Both the position numbers and the translations under genes were made by a program. A stretch of DNA of 61,808 nucleotides. It comes from Candidatus Dechloromonas phosphorivorans (GTDB lineage: Bacteria; Pseudomonadota; Gammaproteobacteria; Burkholderiales; Rhodocyclaceae). The stretch is from NCBI GenBank assembly GCA_016709495.1, contig JADJMS010000032.1, positions 1-61,808 of the forward strand, read 5' to 3'. Shown piece by piece: positions 19,860 through 30,319 of this stretch. Each line of letters begins with the position of its first letter. Positions within the stretch are counted from its first letter, which is position 1. The notes beneath the pieces are model-generated. The model was given only the letters and a program-made list of their open reading frames with translations. It did no database searches and was not told the origin of the DNA.

Positions 19860-20368
19860 GCGTTTTCGCCCTTGGCCGCTGGTTGCAAGCCACCTGACGG
19901 CTTGCTGCCAAGTGGTGCGGTCTTTGGGTAACCTGCTAGATCGAGAAGGTTGTTATATCCCGTTGGCTCAAAGCCGCGCATGACCTGTTGGCCGATTTTA
20001 AGTGACGGAATATACAAATCGCCGACCAGTTTCTTCAAAGCTTCCTGATCTTCAGCCGTTTGCACCATTTTTTCCGTAAATGGTGCTCCGCGACCATTAA
20101 GCAGATCGCGTGCGTTTTTGCATTCGGTCAGACAGTCTGCCGTGGTGTAGAGCGTGATCGGGAAATTCTCGACTGCTTTGCGTACTGCAAAGCTCTGACC
20201 TTCCGGGTTGGATGTCGCGTCTGTGATTCTCTTGATGTCTTTGGTCGAGCGCGGCGGCGGCGTGTCGCTGATGACGGTGCGGCCGGAGGCCGGATCGACC
20301 CAGCGGTATGCCTCGGCATGGGCCTGAAGGCTCAATACGATCAGGCAAAGCGTAATGGAAAGGCGCAT
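19853..20368 (-). CDS. DUF4124 / glutaredoxin-fold secreted protein
   Basis: About 171 residues. A signal peptide (LCLIVLSLQAHAEA) leads to a DUF4124 segment (YRWVDPASGRTVISDTPPP) and then a glutaredoxin-like domain (FPITLYTTADCLTECKNARD). The active site is CLTEC rather than CPYC, with one extra residue between cysteines, so it may be a periplasmic thiol oxidoreductase with altered chemistry. Start set at MRLSITL (20366-20368); an ATG at 20392 would overlap prlC. Downstream of prlC on the same strand. Confidence 0.75.
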   Translation of the reverse strand: MRLSITLCLIVLSLQAHAEAYRWVDPASGRTVISDTPPPRSTKDIKRITDATSNPEGQSFAVRKAVENFPITLYTTADCLTECKNARDLLNGRGAPFTEKMVQTAEDQEALKKLVGDLYIPSLKIGQQVMRGFEPTGYNNLLDLAGYPKTAPLGSKPSGGLQPAAKGENAQ

Positions 20369-20388
20369 GGTACGGTTCCCTGAAAACA

Positions 20389-22060
20389 TCAAGCTGCAAT
20401 CATACCGCTATGGCGGAGTAGTGCATCAACACTCGGTTCGCGACCACGGAATGCTTTGAATGATTCAATGGCAGGGCGTGAGCCGCCAACTGACAGGATT
20501 TCGTCGAGGAAACGCTTGCTGGCAGCAGCACTGCCACTTCCTTGCGCACTTCATTCAGTACATCCATTACGGTCAACCCGTTTTTTGGGTCAAAATTTGA
20601 ATGAATCAACATGTCGAACAGCGAGAACTCAATCTGACGCACGGCCATCATGCCGCTCTGGAAATTCTTGGCCGCCAACATCTTGTCAAACAGCGCGCGC
20701 GGCAAAGTGGCACCGCTGTCGACGTGGGCTGACATGCCTTCGACGACATTCCATTCCCAGCAGTAGTTTTCCATGAATTGCGATGGCAGTTCGACCGCAT
20801 CCCATTCAACACCGTGAATGCCGGAAACGCCCAGTTCTTCCCCGCGCGTCAGCAGGTGATGCAAGCCGTTTAAAAACGCACATCCTCATGCCAGACTGGT
20901 GCCGTATCGGACTTTACTTTGACGTTGAAGAGGCTTTCGATGACCTGGAACAAACCGCCGAGGACTTTGGGTTCGGTGAAGTATTGCTTCACCTCCTGTT
21001 CCGAGAAGGCGTAACGTTTTTGCAGCAGTTTTTCGGAGACATAGGCGGCATCCCACGGCTGAAAATCTTCCAGGCACAGCTCGTCTTTGGCGAAGGCACG
21101 CAGTTCGGCAATATCCTTGGCGGCAAAAGGCTTCGCCTTGGCGGCGAGTTCGCGCAGGAAGGAGAGTACCTGTGCCGGGGTGTCGGCCATTTTCGGGGCC
21201 AGTGAAACTTCGGCAAAGTTGTTGTAGCCAAGCATCTTTGCATCTTCAAGACGCAACTCCAGCATGCGGTTCATCACCGGTGTGTTGTCCCATTCCGGCT
21301 TGCTCGTGCCATCGGTGAATTCTGCGGCGCGGGTAGCGTAGGCACGGTAGAGGCGGGCGCGCAGTTCGCGGTGATCGGCATATTGCATGACCGGGCCGTA
21401 GGACGGTGCTTGCAGGCTGAAACGCCAGCCTTCGACACCTGCTTTTTCAGCGGCGGTGCGGGCGGCTTCCTTGGCATCGGCTGGCAGGCCGGCGAGCAGC
21501 ACTTCGTCGGTGACGACTTCGGCGAAGGCATTGGTTGCATCGAGGACGTTTTCCGAGAACTTGGCAGAGAGGCTGGAGAGCTCTTCCATGATGGCCTGAA
21601 AGCGTGGTTTGTCGGCTTCCGGTAAATCGGCACCGCTCAGGCGGAAATCGCGGACTTCGTTATCGACTACCTTTTTCTGCTCGTTGGTTAGCGTGGCGTA
21701 TTCAGCGCTGGCGCGCAGTGCTTTGTACTTGTCGAATAGTTTCAGGTTCTGACCCAATTCGGCGTAGAAGCGGGAAACTTCCGGCAACATCTCGTTGTAC
21801 GCCTCGCGCCAGGCTGGTACGTCATTGACTGAATGTAGATGGCCAACAACTCCCCAAGCGCGACCAAAAGGCTCCAGGCCATCAGATAACGCCCCGGCAA
21901 AATCATGCCAGGTGGCCGGCGTGGTGTCGGCGGTCAGGCGTTCAATCAATTCGCGCCCTGCCGACAAGAGTGATTCAATCGCCGGTTTTACATGTTCAGG
22001 TTGGACGGTGTCGAAACGTGGGAGGTCAGAAAAATCGAGCAGGGGATTGTTGGTTGTCAT
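20389..22060 (-). pseudogene. prlC: Oligopeptidase A (PrlC), two internal deletions
   Basis: M3-family zinc oligopeptidase, normally about 680 residues. The N-terminal 396 residues are intact (LLDFSDLPRFDTVQPEHVKP to TAPVWHEDVRF). At about 20868 the sequence jumps to GLHHLLTRGEELGVSGIHG, omitting about 80 codons that in the family include the Gly-rich block and the HEFGHG zinc site. At about 20535 it jumps from EVRKEVAVLLP to SKRFLDEILSVGGSRPAIE, losing a further 50 or so codons, and then ends normally (DALLRHSGMIAA, stop 20389-20391). About 370 bp is missing against the E. coli protein as I recall it. Without HEXXH it cannot be an active protease. It may be a true mutation or an assembly collapse. 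Confidence 0.85.
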
Positions 22061-22081
22061 GGCGGATCGCGATTGGGGAAT

Positions 22082-22105
22082 AAAAAAGGGCGGTCAAAGC
22101 CGCCC
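22082..22105 (-). terminator. Intrinsic terminator of purC
   Basis: Read on the minus strand, GGGCGG and CCGCCC form a stem with a 6-nt loop followed by TTTTTTATT, just downstream of the purC stop and before prlC. Confidence 0.85.
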
Positions 22106-22113
22106 ATTGTTTT

Positions 22114-23046
22114 TTAAAGAGTCTTGCCGGTGAGTTTTTCGTAGGCTTCAATGTATTTGGCACTGGTGCGGGCGATGACGTCGGTCGGCAACTTCGGGCC
22201 GGGAGCGACTTTGCCCCAATCCAGCGTTTCGAGATAGTCACGAACGTACTGCTTGTCGTAGGAAGGCGGGTTGCAGCCTTCCTGATATTGATCAGCCGGC
22301 CAGAAACGGGATGAGTCCGGGGTTAGTGCTTCATCGATCAGGTGCAGGGTGCCGGCGGCATCGATGCCGAATTCAAATTTGGTATCGGCAATGATAATGC
22401 CGCGACCACGGGCGTAGGCCGAGGCTTCTTCGTACAGCTTGATCGCGGCATCGCGAGCCTGGGCACAGATTTCGGCGCCGTTCTTGCCGGTACCGGCGAG
22501 CGCTTCGGCCAGTGCCGCGCCACAGTTGGCCTGGGCGGTGGCGAAGGAGACGTTTTCGTCGTGATCACCGACGTCAGCCTTGGTCGCTGGGGTGAAGATC
22601 GGGGATGGCAGCTTCTGCGCCATTTTCAGGCCAGCCGGCAGGGCAATGCCGCAGATGGCGCCGGTTTCCTTGTAGTCCTTCCAGCCGGAACCGATCACGT
22701 AGCCGCGGACGACCGCCTCGATCGGCAGCGGCTTCAGGCGCTTGACGAAGACCGAACGGCCACGAACCTGTTCCCGTTCGTTTTCGGCGACGACGCTTTC
22801 TGGATCAACACCCGTCAATTGATTCGGCACGATATGGCCGAGCTTTTCAAACCAGAAATCGGCAACTGCGGTCAGCACTTCGCCCTTGCGAGGGATCGGG
22901 TCCGGCAGGATAACGTCGAAGGCAGAGAGGCGGTCAGTGGTGACGATCAGCAGCTTGTCAGCATCGACGGCGTAGATGTCGCGGACCTTGCCCTTGGACA
23001 GCAGGGGCAGGCTGGTGATGGAAGACTGGAAGAGCGGAGCAGTCAC
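22114..23046 (-). CDS. purC: Phosphoribosylaminoimidazole-succinocarboxamide synthase
   Basis: SAICAR synthetase joins aspartate to CAIR in purine synthesis. 310 residues, the longer type found in many betaproteobacteria and yeast. Motifs: LLSKGKVRDIYAVDADKLL (ATP site), TTDRLSAFDVILPDPIPRKG, VVRGYVIGSGWKDYKETG and TKFEFGIDAAGTLHLIDEAL. It has its own terminator. Intact. purH is also in this window but in a different operon. Confidence 0.94.
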   Translation of the reverse strand: MTAPLFQSSITSLPLLSKGKVRDIYAVDADKLLIVTTDRLSAFDVILPDPIPRKGEVLTAVADFWFEKLGHIVPNQLTGVDPESVVAENEREQVRGRSVFVKRLKPLPIEAVVRGYVIGSGWKDYKETGAICGIALPAGLKMAQKLPSPIFTPATKADVGDHDENVSFATAQANCGAALAEALAGTGKNGAEICAQARDAAIKLYEEASAYARGRGIIIADTKFEFGIDAAGTLHLIDEALTPDSSRFWPADQYQEGCNPPSYDKQYVRDYLETLDWGKVAPGPKLPTDVIARTSAKYIEAYEKLTGKTL

Positions 23047-23083
23047 GGCAGATTTCCCGAAAGCAAAAAAGAAGGATTATAAA

Positions 23084-24401
23084 TTAATGCGACGACTCAC
23101 CCGCTTCCGAAGCAAGTTTCTTGCGCATGCGTCGTGTGCCCCAGGCAACCAGGCCGGCGATGATCGGGATCGAAATTGCCGTGATGATGTCTGTGTTGAG
23201 ATGGTGGAATTCTTTTGTACCCTTGGCAAGATATTGCACCAGTTGCGAGCCGTAGTAAGTCAAAACGACGACTGACAGGCCTTCGACGGTTTCCTGCAGG
23301 CGCAGTTGCAGCTTCGCGCGCTGATTCATCTGGCCAAGCAGTTCCTGATTCTGGCGTTCCAGTTCGATATCAACGCGGGTGCGCAGCAATTGGCTATTGC
23401 GGGCGACGCGGCCGGAGAGTTCTTCCTGACGACGGCTGATCGCTTCGCAGGTGTTCATCGCCGGCAACAGGCGGCGCTGCATGAATTCAAAGAAAGTCGG
23501 CAGGCCGGGAATCCGTACCTCGCGAAGTTCTTCGATACGCTGCATAACCAGCCCATGATAGGCACGAGAGGCGCCGAAACGGAAGGTCGTGCGGGCAACC
23601 GAGTGCTCTACTTCGGCGGCCAGCGTGGAAAGGACCGCCAGCACGCCGCGTTCATCTTCCGGGCTTTTTGCTGCGCCGATCCGATCCATCAAGGCGGCCA
23701 GTTGCTTTTCGCCCTTGTAGAGCCAACCGCCAACTTCTTTGGCGACCGGCAGCCCGAGCAGCGCCATCATCCGATAGGTTTCAATTTCAACCAGGCGCTG
23801 AACCGTTCGGCCTGCTTGACGTTGCGTCAGGCTTTCATTCAGCACAAGGAAACGTGAGAAACCGTTGTCGATCTTGAAATCAGTGAAAATCCAGGCAGCT
23901 TCTTCTGCTACCTTGGCAGCTACCATCGTGCGGCCATTGGGTGTCAGACTGGCAAGGACGGATTCCGGAGTGACATCATTGGTCGAGCGCAATTCGACAT
24001 GGGTGGCAACCATCAGCTTACCGGGAATGCCACTCAGCCATTCAGGATGTACAGCATCGAAAGCGGTAGCGTCCGGGTGCAAGTGCTCGCCGGTTTCCAA
24101 TGGCCGGAAAAAAGTGTAACTGGAAAATTCGGTATGCAGCTCCCAACGCATGCGGAAGGCGCCGGTTTCTATCATCAGGTGCGAGTCGGAACTATCTATT
24201 GCGTTGCAGACGTGGCCCTGGCACAGCGTTGCTCAGATTGTCGCGGGCGGCCGGTGCTTTCTCGGCGCTGTGCTTGAAGACCAGATGCGAGACGAGCATC
24301 GCCCCGACCAGCGGCACGGGCGGCCGGGCGTGGAATTCGTTGTTCAGGCGCTGGCGAAGCGGGTGTTCTTCCAGTTCAGCGAGAGTCAGGCGAGGGTGCA
24401 T
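23084..24401 (-). CDS. DUF3422-family membrane protein (one frameshift)
   Basis: About 438 residues. The N-terminal part (MHPRLTLAELEEHPLRQRLN, NEFHARPPVPL) and the body (FRMRWELHTEFSSYTFFRP onward) match DUF3422. The C-terminus has predicted transmembrane segments (LSVVVLTYYGSQLVQYLA and ITAISIPIIAGLVAWGTRRM). A frame change near 24225 splits the first 60 residues from the rest; the joined sequence reads LSNLCQGHVCNAIDSSDSHL. Start set at ATG 24399-24401. Function of the family is unknown to me; 37 bp upstream of purC on the same strand. Confidence 0.8.
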
Positions 24402-24780
24402 TTTTTGGCAGGGCTTATGTTGCAGTGCGGAAGATTGTAGCCTACTGTTTCTGTATATTTGCCTTTGATTTGGCGATTCGGAAATGAACATCGTCGTTTG
24501 CCGGCTGCTGTTATACCCCAGGGGGGCTGTCTGGGTGGCACGGCCAAAAGGGAAAAGCCGCTAATCGCCTGCGGCTAAAAAATGCTGCTCATTGTTGCGC
24601 AGATATGGAAGGCAAAGCATGGTTTGTCGACTAGCGTCATGAGCTTTTTACTTGGCGGCAACCACTCTTGCATCCGAGCGTTACGGTAGGTATTTATCCC
24701 TATTCCACTGCACCTTTCTTCCAATTTTCACCCACAGGCAAAAAACTTAAGCTGGCTCCGTCAATTAAAAGGAGCTTTGC
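24402..24780. promoter_or_regulatory. Intergenic control region upstream of ttrBCA, with a hairpin
   Basis: 379 bp without a gene, between divergent DUF3422 and ttrB. It must hold the ttr promoter and probably TtrR sites. A hairpin (AGCCGC 24556-24561 with GCGGCT 24571-24576) followed by AAAAAA lies about 200 bp before ttrB; read leftward it is followed by TTTT, so it could stop antisense transcription or shape a leader. A ribosome site (AAAAGGAG, 24766-24773) precedes ttrB. Confidence 0.45.
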
Positions 24781-25506
24781 ATGAACGCTCAACCCGATCT
24801 TTCCCGGCGTGCATTCTTTACTGCCTTGCCGGCAGTAACCGCCGGCTTGGCCATGCCGGCTCATGCGGCGGATGAGACCACCCCGCACTGGGCAATGTTG
24901 GTCGATACCCGCCGCTGCATTGCCTGCCAGGCTTGCACGATGGCCTGCTCGATGGAAAACGTTTCGCCGGAAGGGCAGTTCCGAACGGTAGTCGCCACCT
25001 ACGCTGTCACCGATCAGGCCGGCAAGACGGGGCTCGCCGTGCTGCCCCGGCTATGCAATCACTGCGAAGAGCCACCCTGCATCCCGGTATGTCCTGTTGG
25101 CGCCACCTTCAAGCGCAAGGACGGCATCGTGCTGGTTGATGGTGATCGCTGCGTCGGTTGCGCCTACTGCGTCCAGGCCTGCCCGTACGATGCGCGCTTC
25201 GTCAATCATAACACTGGCAAGGCCGACAAATGCACCTTCTGCAGTCATCGCGTCGAAGCCGGCTTGCTGCCGGCCTGCGTCGAAACCTGCGTTGGCGGCG
25301 CGCGAATTTTTGGCGATATCAATAATCCGCAAAGCGACATCAGTCGCCGCCTTGCGGCTGCTGATGGCAAGACGCGCGTTCTCAAGCCGGAGGCCGGCAC
25401 CAACCCGCGTGTCTTCTATATCGGTCTGGAACAACAACTGGACGGCCGGATCGATGGCGCCTCGACCGCCGACATGATGTGGCGTCCGGACACTCAGGGA
25501 GCATGA
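24781..25506 (+). CDS. ttrB: Tetrathionate reductase iron-sulfur subunit
   Basis: Electron-transfer subunit with four [4Fe-4S] clusters, 241 residues. A twin-arginine type N-terminus (LSRRAFFTALPA) indicates export by Tat. Cys motifs: RRCIACQACTMACSMEN, LCNHCEEPPCIPVCPVGA, RCVGCAYCVQACPYDA and CTFCSHRVEAGLLPACVETC. It should pass electrons from TtrC to TtrA. The stop overlaps the ttrC ATG. The family also includes polysulfide and other reductases; the ttrA length and the ttrSR genes nearby favour tetrathionate. Confidence 0.88.
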   Translation: MNAQPDLSRRAFFTALPAVTAGLAMPAHAADETTPHWAMLVDTRRCIACQACTMACSMENVSPEGQFRTVVATYAVTDQAGKTGLAVLPRLCNHCEEPPCIPVCPVGATFKRKDGIVLVDGDRCVGCAYCVQACPYDARFVNHNTGKADKCTFCSHRVEAGLLPACVETCVGGARIFGDINNPQSDISRRLAAADGKTRVLKPEAGTNPRVFYIGLEQQLDGRIDGASTADMMWRPDTQGA

Positions 25507-26579
25507 TCATGAACACGACTGTTGAAGTCCTTGGCTTTGCACGCGAACCCGGCTGGTTGCCCTGGGCCGTGCAGTATTTCTTCCTGATCGGCATCTCGAC
25601 TGCAGCCTTCTTCCTGAGTCTGCCCGGTTTGGTCTGGCGCCATCCGGACTGGCGGGGAATCTCGCGGCGCGCCCTTTTGGCGGCGCTGGTTTGCGGCCTG
25701 ACGGCGCCCGTCGCACTGCTCGCCGACCTGCACCAACCCGGCCGCTTCCTCAATTTCTACCTGCACCCGAATCTTGGTTCCTGGATGGCCTGGGGGTCAT
25801 TCTTCATCCCGCTTTACCTGCTGGGTCTGATCGGCTATGCCTGGCTCTGCCTACGTCCCTTGTTGGCTGAAATGGCCAAGCGCCCCAGCCCATTTGCCGC
25901 TCTTTATCGCAAATTGGCCTATGGCGGCCACGACAATCCTTCGGCGATCAAGGCGGCTGCACTGGTGGCAACGCTGGGCGCGGTACTGGTTCTGCTTTAC
26001 ACCGGCATGGAGGTGATGGTTGTTCAGGCACGGCCGCTGTGGAATACCGCCTTGCTTCCCTTGATCTTCGCTGTTACGGCGATGACGGGCGGCATTGGCA
26101 TGACAGCCCTGTTTGAAGCGCTGACCGGCAATCTGAAATCGGCACCGCTACTCAATCAATGGCTGGCACGCGGCGTCTGGTTGACCCTGGCACTACTTGT
26201 TCTTTGGCTGGTTTCAGGCCTTTTGGGGACGTCGACCGCAGCACATGAGGCACTTGCCGCGACGCGTGCTTCGTTCGGCTGGCTGGTGACCGGGGGCTGG
26301 CTTGTCGGTTCGACGCTGCTCACCTTGTGGCTGGCCCGAAACCATCAGAATTCACTGGTGATGCCGGCCCTGCTAGCCCTGCATGGGGCCTGGCTGATCC
26401 GCTGGATCGTTTTCATCGGCGGCCAAAGTCTGCCCAAGATGGGTTCTGCAAGCCAGAGCTACACCCTGACCCTGACACCGGACAGCCTGCTCGGCATCGT
26501 CGGCATGGCCGGCCTCTGCCTCGCCCTTTACATCATCCTGACCAGCCTCATCCCTTGGGATGACCAGGCTAACGCCTGA
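25503..26579 (+). CDS. ttrC: Tetrathionate reductase membrane subunit (NrfD family)
   Basis: NrfD/PsrC-type integral membrane protein of about 358 residues with around nine hydrophobic helices, expected to oxidise quinol and feed TtrB. ATGs at 25503 (overlapping the ttrB stop) and 25509 are both possible. Early helix AVQYFFLIGISTAAFFLSLP and the segment LLADLHQPGRFLNFYLHPN are typical of the family. 11 bp before ttrA with a GAGGAG ribosome site. Intact. Confidence 0.87.
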   Translation: MIMNTTVEVLGFAREPGWLPWAVQYFFLIGISTAAFFLSLPGLVWRHPDWRGISRRALLAALVCGLTAPVALLADLHQPGRFLNFYLHPNLGSWMAWGSFFIPLYLLGLIGYAWLCLRPLLAEMAKRPSPFAALYRKLAYGGHDNPSAIKAAALVATLGAVLVLLYTGMEVMVVQARPLWNTALLPLIFAVTAMTGGIGMTALFEALTGNLKSAPLLNQWLARGVWLTLALLVLWLVSGLLGTSTAAHEALAATRASFGWLVTGGWLVGSTLLTLWLARNHQNSLVMPALLALHGAWLIRWIVFIGGQSLPKMGSASQSYTLTLTPDSLLGIVGMAGLCLALYIILTSLIPWDDQANA

Positions 26580-26590
26580 GGAGATCCACC

Positions 26591-29500
26591 ATGAAAATCA
26601 GCAAACGTCGTCAAGTACTCGCCCTCGGTGGCCTCGCCGCTTTCGCGGCCGGTTACTCAGAAACCGCCGGCCGTATGGTTGGCAAACTCCTCGGCCACGA
26701 TGCGCCGAAGCACAAGACCGCCGGCGAAGCACCAGCCCCGGAATTTCGTGTTGATCGTCAGGGCAAGCTTGAAATCAACACAGCCCAGCAAGTCAGCTAT
26801 ACCACCTGCCTCGGCTGCACCACCATGTGCGGTGTTCGTGTCCGCATCGATCGGGCCAGCGGTAAGGTGTTGCGGGTCAGCGGCAATCCCTATAGCCCGT
26901 TGTCCACCGACCCGCATCTGCCTATGAAGGCCAGCGTCCGTGACAGCTTCATCGCCATCTCGGCACTCAACGGTAAAGGCCTGGATGGCCGCTCGACCGC
27001 CTGCGGTCGCGGCAACGCTGTGGCCCAGCAAATCGATTCGCCGTATCGTGTGCTGACGCCGTTGAAGCGGGTTGGCTCGCGCAACAGCGGCCAATGGGAA
27101 CCGATTTCCTTTGAGCAAATGGTCAAGGAAGTGGTCAATGGCGGCAATCTGTTCGGAGAAGGCAATGTCGAAGGACTGGGCACCCTGCGTGACCTGACTA
27201 CGCCGATTGACAGCAAGCAGCCTGCACTCGGAAGCCGCGTCAATCAGGTGGCTGTGCTTTCCAGTGTGAACGACGGGCGTGAGAACTTCGCCCGCCGCTT
27301 CTTCCAGCAGTCTTACGGCACACTCAATTTTATTGGCCACGGTTCCTACTGCGGCGGATCCTACCGTTCCGGTTCAGGCGCACTGTTCGGCGACATGAAG
27401 ACGATGCCGCATTGCAAGCCGGACTTTTCCAATGCCGAGTTCGTGCTCTTTGTTGGCACGGCACCGGGACAGGCCGGCAACCCATTCAAGCGTCAGGGCA
27501 CTCTGGTTGCCAAGGCGCGCACCGACGGCAAATTGTCCTACGTCGTGGTTGACCCGGTACTGACGCACGCCGACAACCGGGCCAGCGGCGACCGTGGACG
27601 CTGGCTGCCAATCAAGCCCGGCACCGATGGTGCGCTGGCCATGGCAATCATCCGCTGGTTGTTCGAAAACGAGCGCATCGACAGCCATTTCCTGAGCTTC
27701 CCGAACGCAGTTTTGGCCAAGCAGAATGGCGAGCCGTCATTCTCCAATGCCAGTCATTTGGTCGTTGTCGAACCCAAGCACCCGCGTGAGCAGCGCATGT
27801 TGCGCGCCTCTGATCTAGGCATCGAGATGGCGGAAGAGCAGCGCTACAAGGATACGGATGCCTTCGTCTGCCTCGATCAGGCTGGCAAGCCGGTTTTCCA
27901 TGATCTGGCAACGGGTCCAGCCCAGCTTTTCGTTGATACCGTTCTAACGGTGGGCGGCAAGGAAGTTCGGGTCAAATCATCACTACAACTTTTACGTGAA
28001 GAGGCAATGCGCCTTGAACTGCGCACCTATGCCGAAGCCTGCGGCATTCCGGCTGAAACGCTGAGCGGCCTGGCCAGGGAGCTTTCCTCGCACGGCAAGA
28101 AGGCATCGGTGATTGCCCACGGCGGCATGATGAGCGGTAGCGGTTTCTACAACGCCTATGCCCTGCTCAGCATCAATGCCCTGCTCGGCAACATCAACTG
28201 GAAAGGCGGTTTCGTCGCCAATGGCGGCGGCTTCAAGGATAACGGCGAAGGTCCACGCTACAAGCTGGACGGTTTCGCCGGCATGGTCAAGCCATCCGGT
28301 ACGCCGCTAGGACGCAATGTTCCGTATGAAAAACGGCCGAATTCGCCGCGCGCAAGGCTGACAACAAACCTTATCCGGCTACCGCGCCCTGGTTCCCGAA
28401 TGCGCCGGGGCTGACCACCGAGCTACTGCCCGGCGGCCTGAGCGGCTATCCCTACGCGCTCAAGGCGCTGATCCTGTGGTCGTCTAATCCGCTTTATGGC
28501 ATTGCCGGCCTGCATAACAAGATTGCCAAGGATCTCGCCGACCCCAAGAAAATCGGCCTGATCGTTTCAGTCGATCCGTTCATCAATGAAAGCAACGCCT
28601 TCGCTGACTATATCGTTCCCGACTCGCTGATGTACGAGAGCTGGGGTTGGGTGGCGGCCTGGAATGGCGTGCCGACCAAGGCGATGAGCGCTCGCTGGCC
28701 GGTGATTGAGCCACAGGCAACCAAGACGCCGGAGGGTCACGCAGTCGGCATGGAAACTTTCTTTATCGCGCTGGCCAAGGCCATGAAACTGCCCGGTTTC
28801 GGCGAGAATGCCATCAGCGACCCTGAAGGCAAGACCTATCCCCTGAATACGCCGGAAGACTGGTATCTGCGTGGCGGTGCCAACATTGCCTGGCTCGGCA
28901 AGGAACCGGTGGCCGATGCCTCTGACGAGGACATCATCCTGTCCGGCGTTGAGCGCTTGCGTCCGGTTTTGAAGAAAACCCTGAAGCCGGAAGAGGTTGC
29001 CAAGGTCGCCTTCCTGCTCAGTCGTGGCGGCCGTTATCAGTCGGGCAAGGATGCTTACGACGAAGAGGATCCGCGCTGGATGCGCAATCCGATGAAATCC
29101 ATGGCGCATCTCTGGAACGAAAACGTTGGTGCGTCGAAAAACAGCCTGTCCGGCAAGCGCAACATCGGCTGCGCCAGTTGGATTGAACCGGCGTTTGCCG
29201 ATGGCACGCCGATGCGGAAAATCTATCCGGCCGACAAATGGCCGCTACAGTTAGTCAGCTATAAATCGGCGCTGCAAAACCCGTATTCAATTGGTGCTAC
29301 ACGGCTGCTTGGCCTGCATCCGGAAAACCCGGTCCTGATACATCCGGATGACGCACAGCGCCTGCATGTCGAGATGGGTGACTTGGTCGAAATCAGCACA
29401 CCGGGCGGTAGCCTGAAGGCACGCATCATGGTCCATGCCGGCATTACGCCCGGTGTTGCCGCGATTGAACACGGCTTCGGTCATCGCGAACTGGGTGCCC

Positions 29501-29676
29501 GCGCTCACCGTATCGGCCGGACGCAGCAACCGCAGGACAAGCGCCTGGCAGCGGGCGTCAACCTGAACGATATTGGTCTGCTCGACCCGACCCGGCCAGA
29601 CAAGGCGCCATGGGTTGACGCGATCTCCGGCGCTTCGGTGCGCAATGGCTTGCCAGCCACGATGCGCCGGGCCTGA
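26591..29676 (+). CDS. ttrA: Tetrathionate reductase catalytic molybdopterin subunit (one frameshift)
   Basis: Periplasmic DMSO-reductase-family enzyme that reduces tetrathionate to thiosulfate. Twin-arginine-like N-terminus (KRRQVLALGGLAAFAAGY), a [4Fe-4S] motif (YTTCLGCTTMCGVRVRID), and molybdopterin motifs such as HGSYCGGSYRSGSGALFGDM and YIVPDSLMYESWGW. The frame breaks in the A-run 28329-28333; a sixth A gives EKTAEFAARKADNKPY and a protein of about 1,028 residues, close to Salmonella TtrA (about 1,020). Convergent with ttrR, 10 bp apart. Confidence 0.9.
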
Positions 29677-29686
29677 GCGTTTTCCA

Positions 29687-30319
29687 CTAATCCAACGCTG
29701 CCGGGTTGACCCGCAGCATGAGGCGGGCCAGTTCGGCGGCGGAGGACACCCCCGCCTTTTCCATCACATGTTGACGGTGGATGTGCACGGTTTTTTCGCT
29801 GATGTTCAGGTTGGCCGCAATCTGCTTGTTCGGCAGTCCCTGTGCGACTTGATGAGCCACCTCCCGCTCGCGGGGGGAGAACTGCGCCAGCATGGCTTGG
29901 GCGGCATGGCGCCGAGCGGCCTCGTCCAGTGCTTCCGCACTGTGCCGAATGGCGGTAGCTACCGCATCGAGCATCTTCTGGTCATTGAAGGGTTTTTCGA
30001 TGAAGTCGACAGCACCGGACTTCATCGCCTGCACGACCATTGAAACATCGGCATGTCCGGTCATGAACAGTATGGGCAGGGCAATGCCTCGTGCGCTAAG
30101 CACTTGCTGCAGCTCTAGTCCGCTCATCGAGGGCATCCGGATATCGAGCAGCAGGCAGCAAGGTTGAGTTGGCGTCGTCAGGAGATCAAGAAATTCTTCA
30201 GCCGAGGCGTGGAGTTGGACAGACCACCCCACCGAGTCGAGCAGGAACCGTAATGAGCGGCGCAGGCCGGGGTCATCATCGACGACATGGACGATGCAGG
30301 CTTCAGGCTGATAATTCAT
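29687..30319 (-). CDS. ttrR: Response regulator TtrR-like (FixJ family)
   Basis: About 210 residues: an N-terminal receiver (VHVVDDDPGLRRSLRFLLDS, phospho-acceptor Asp in LLLDIRMPSMSG, Lys in FIEKPF) and a C-terminal LuxR-type HTH (LSPRE-like AQFSPREREVAHQVAQGLPN). Start set at MNYQPEACIVHVV (30317-30319), which overlaps the 3' end of ttrS by 17 bp. Expected to activate ttrBCA when TtrS senses tetrathionate. Convergent with ttrA. Confidence 0.88.
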   Translation of the reverse strand: MNYQPEACIVHVVDDDPGLRRSLRFLLDSVGWSVQLHASAEEFLDLLTTPTQPCCLLLDIRMPSMSGLELQQVLSARGIALPILFMTGHADVSMVVQAMKSGAVDFIEKPFNDQKMLDAVATAIRHSAEALDEAARRHAAQAMLAQFSPREREVAHQVAQGLPNKQIAANLNISEKTVHIHRQHVMEKAGVSSAAELARLMLRVNPAALD

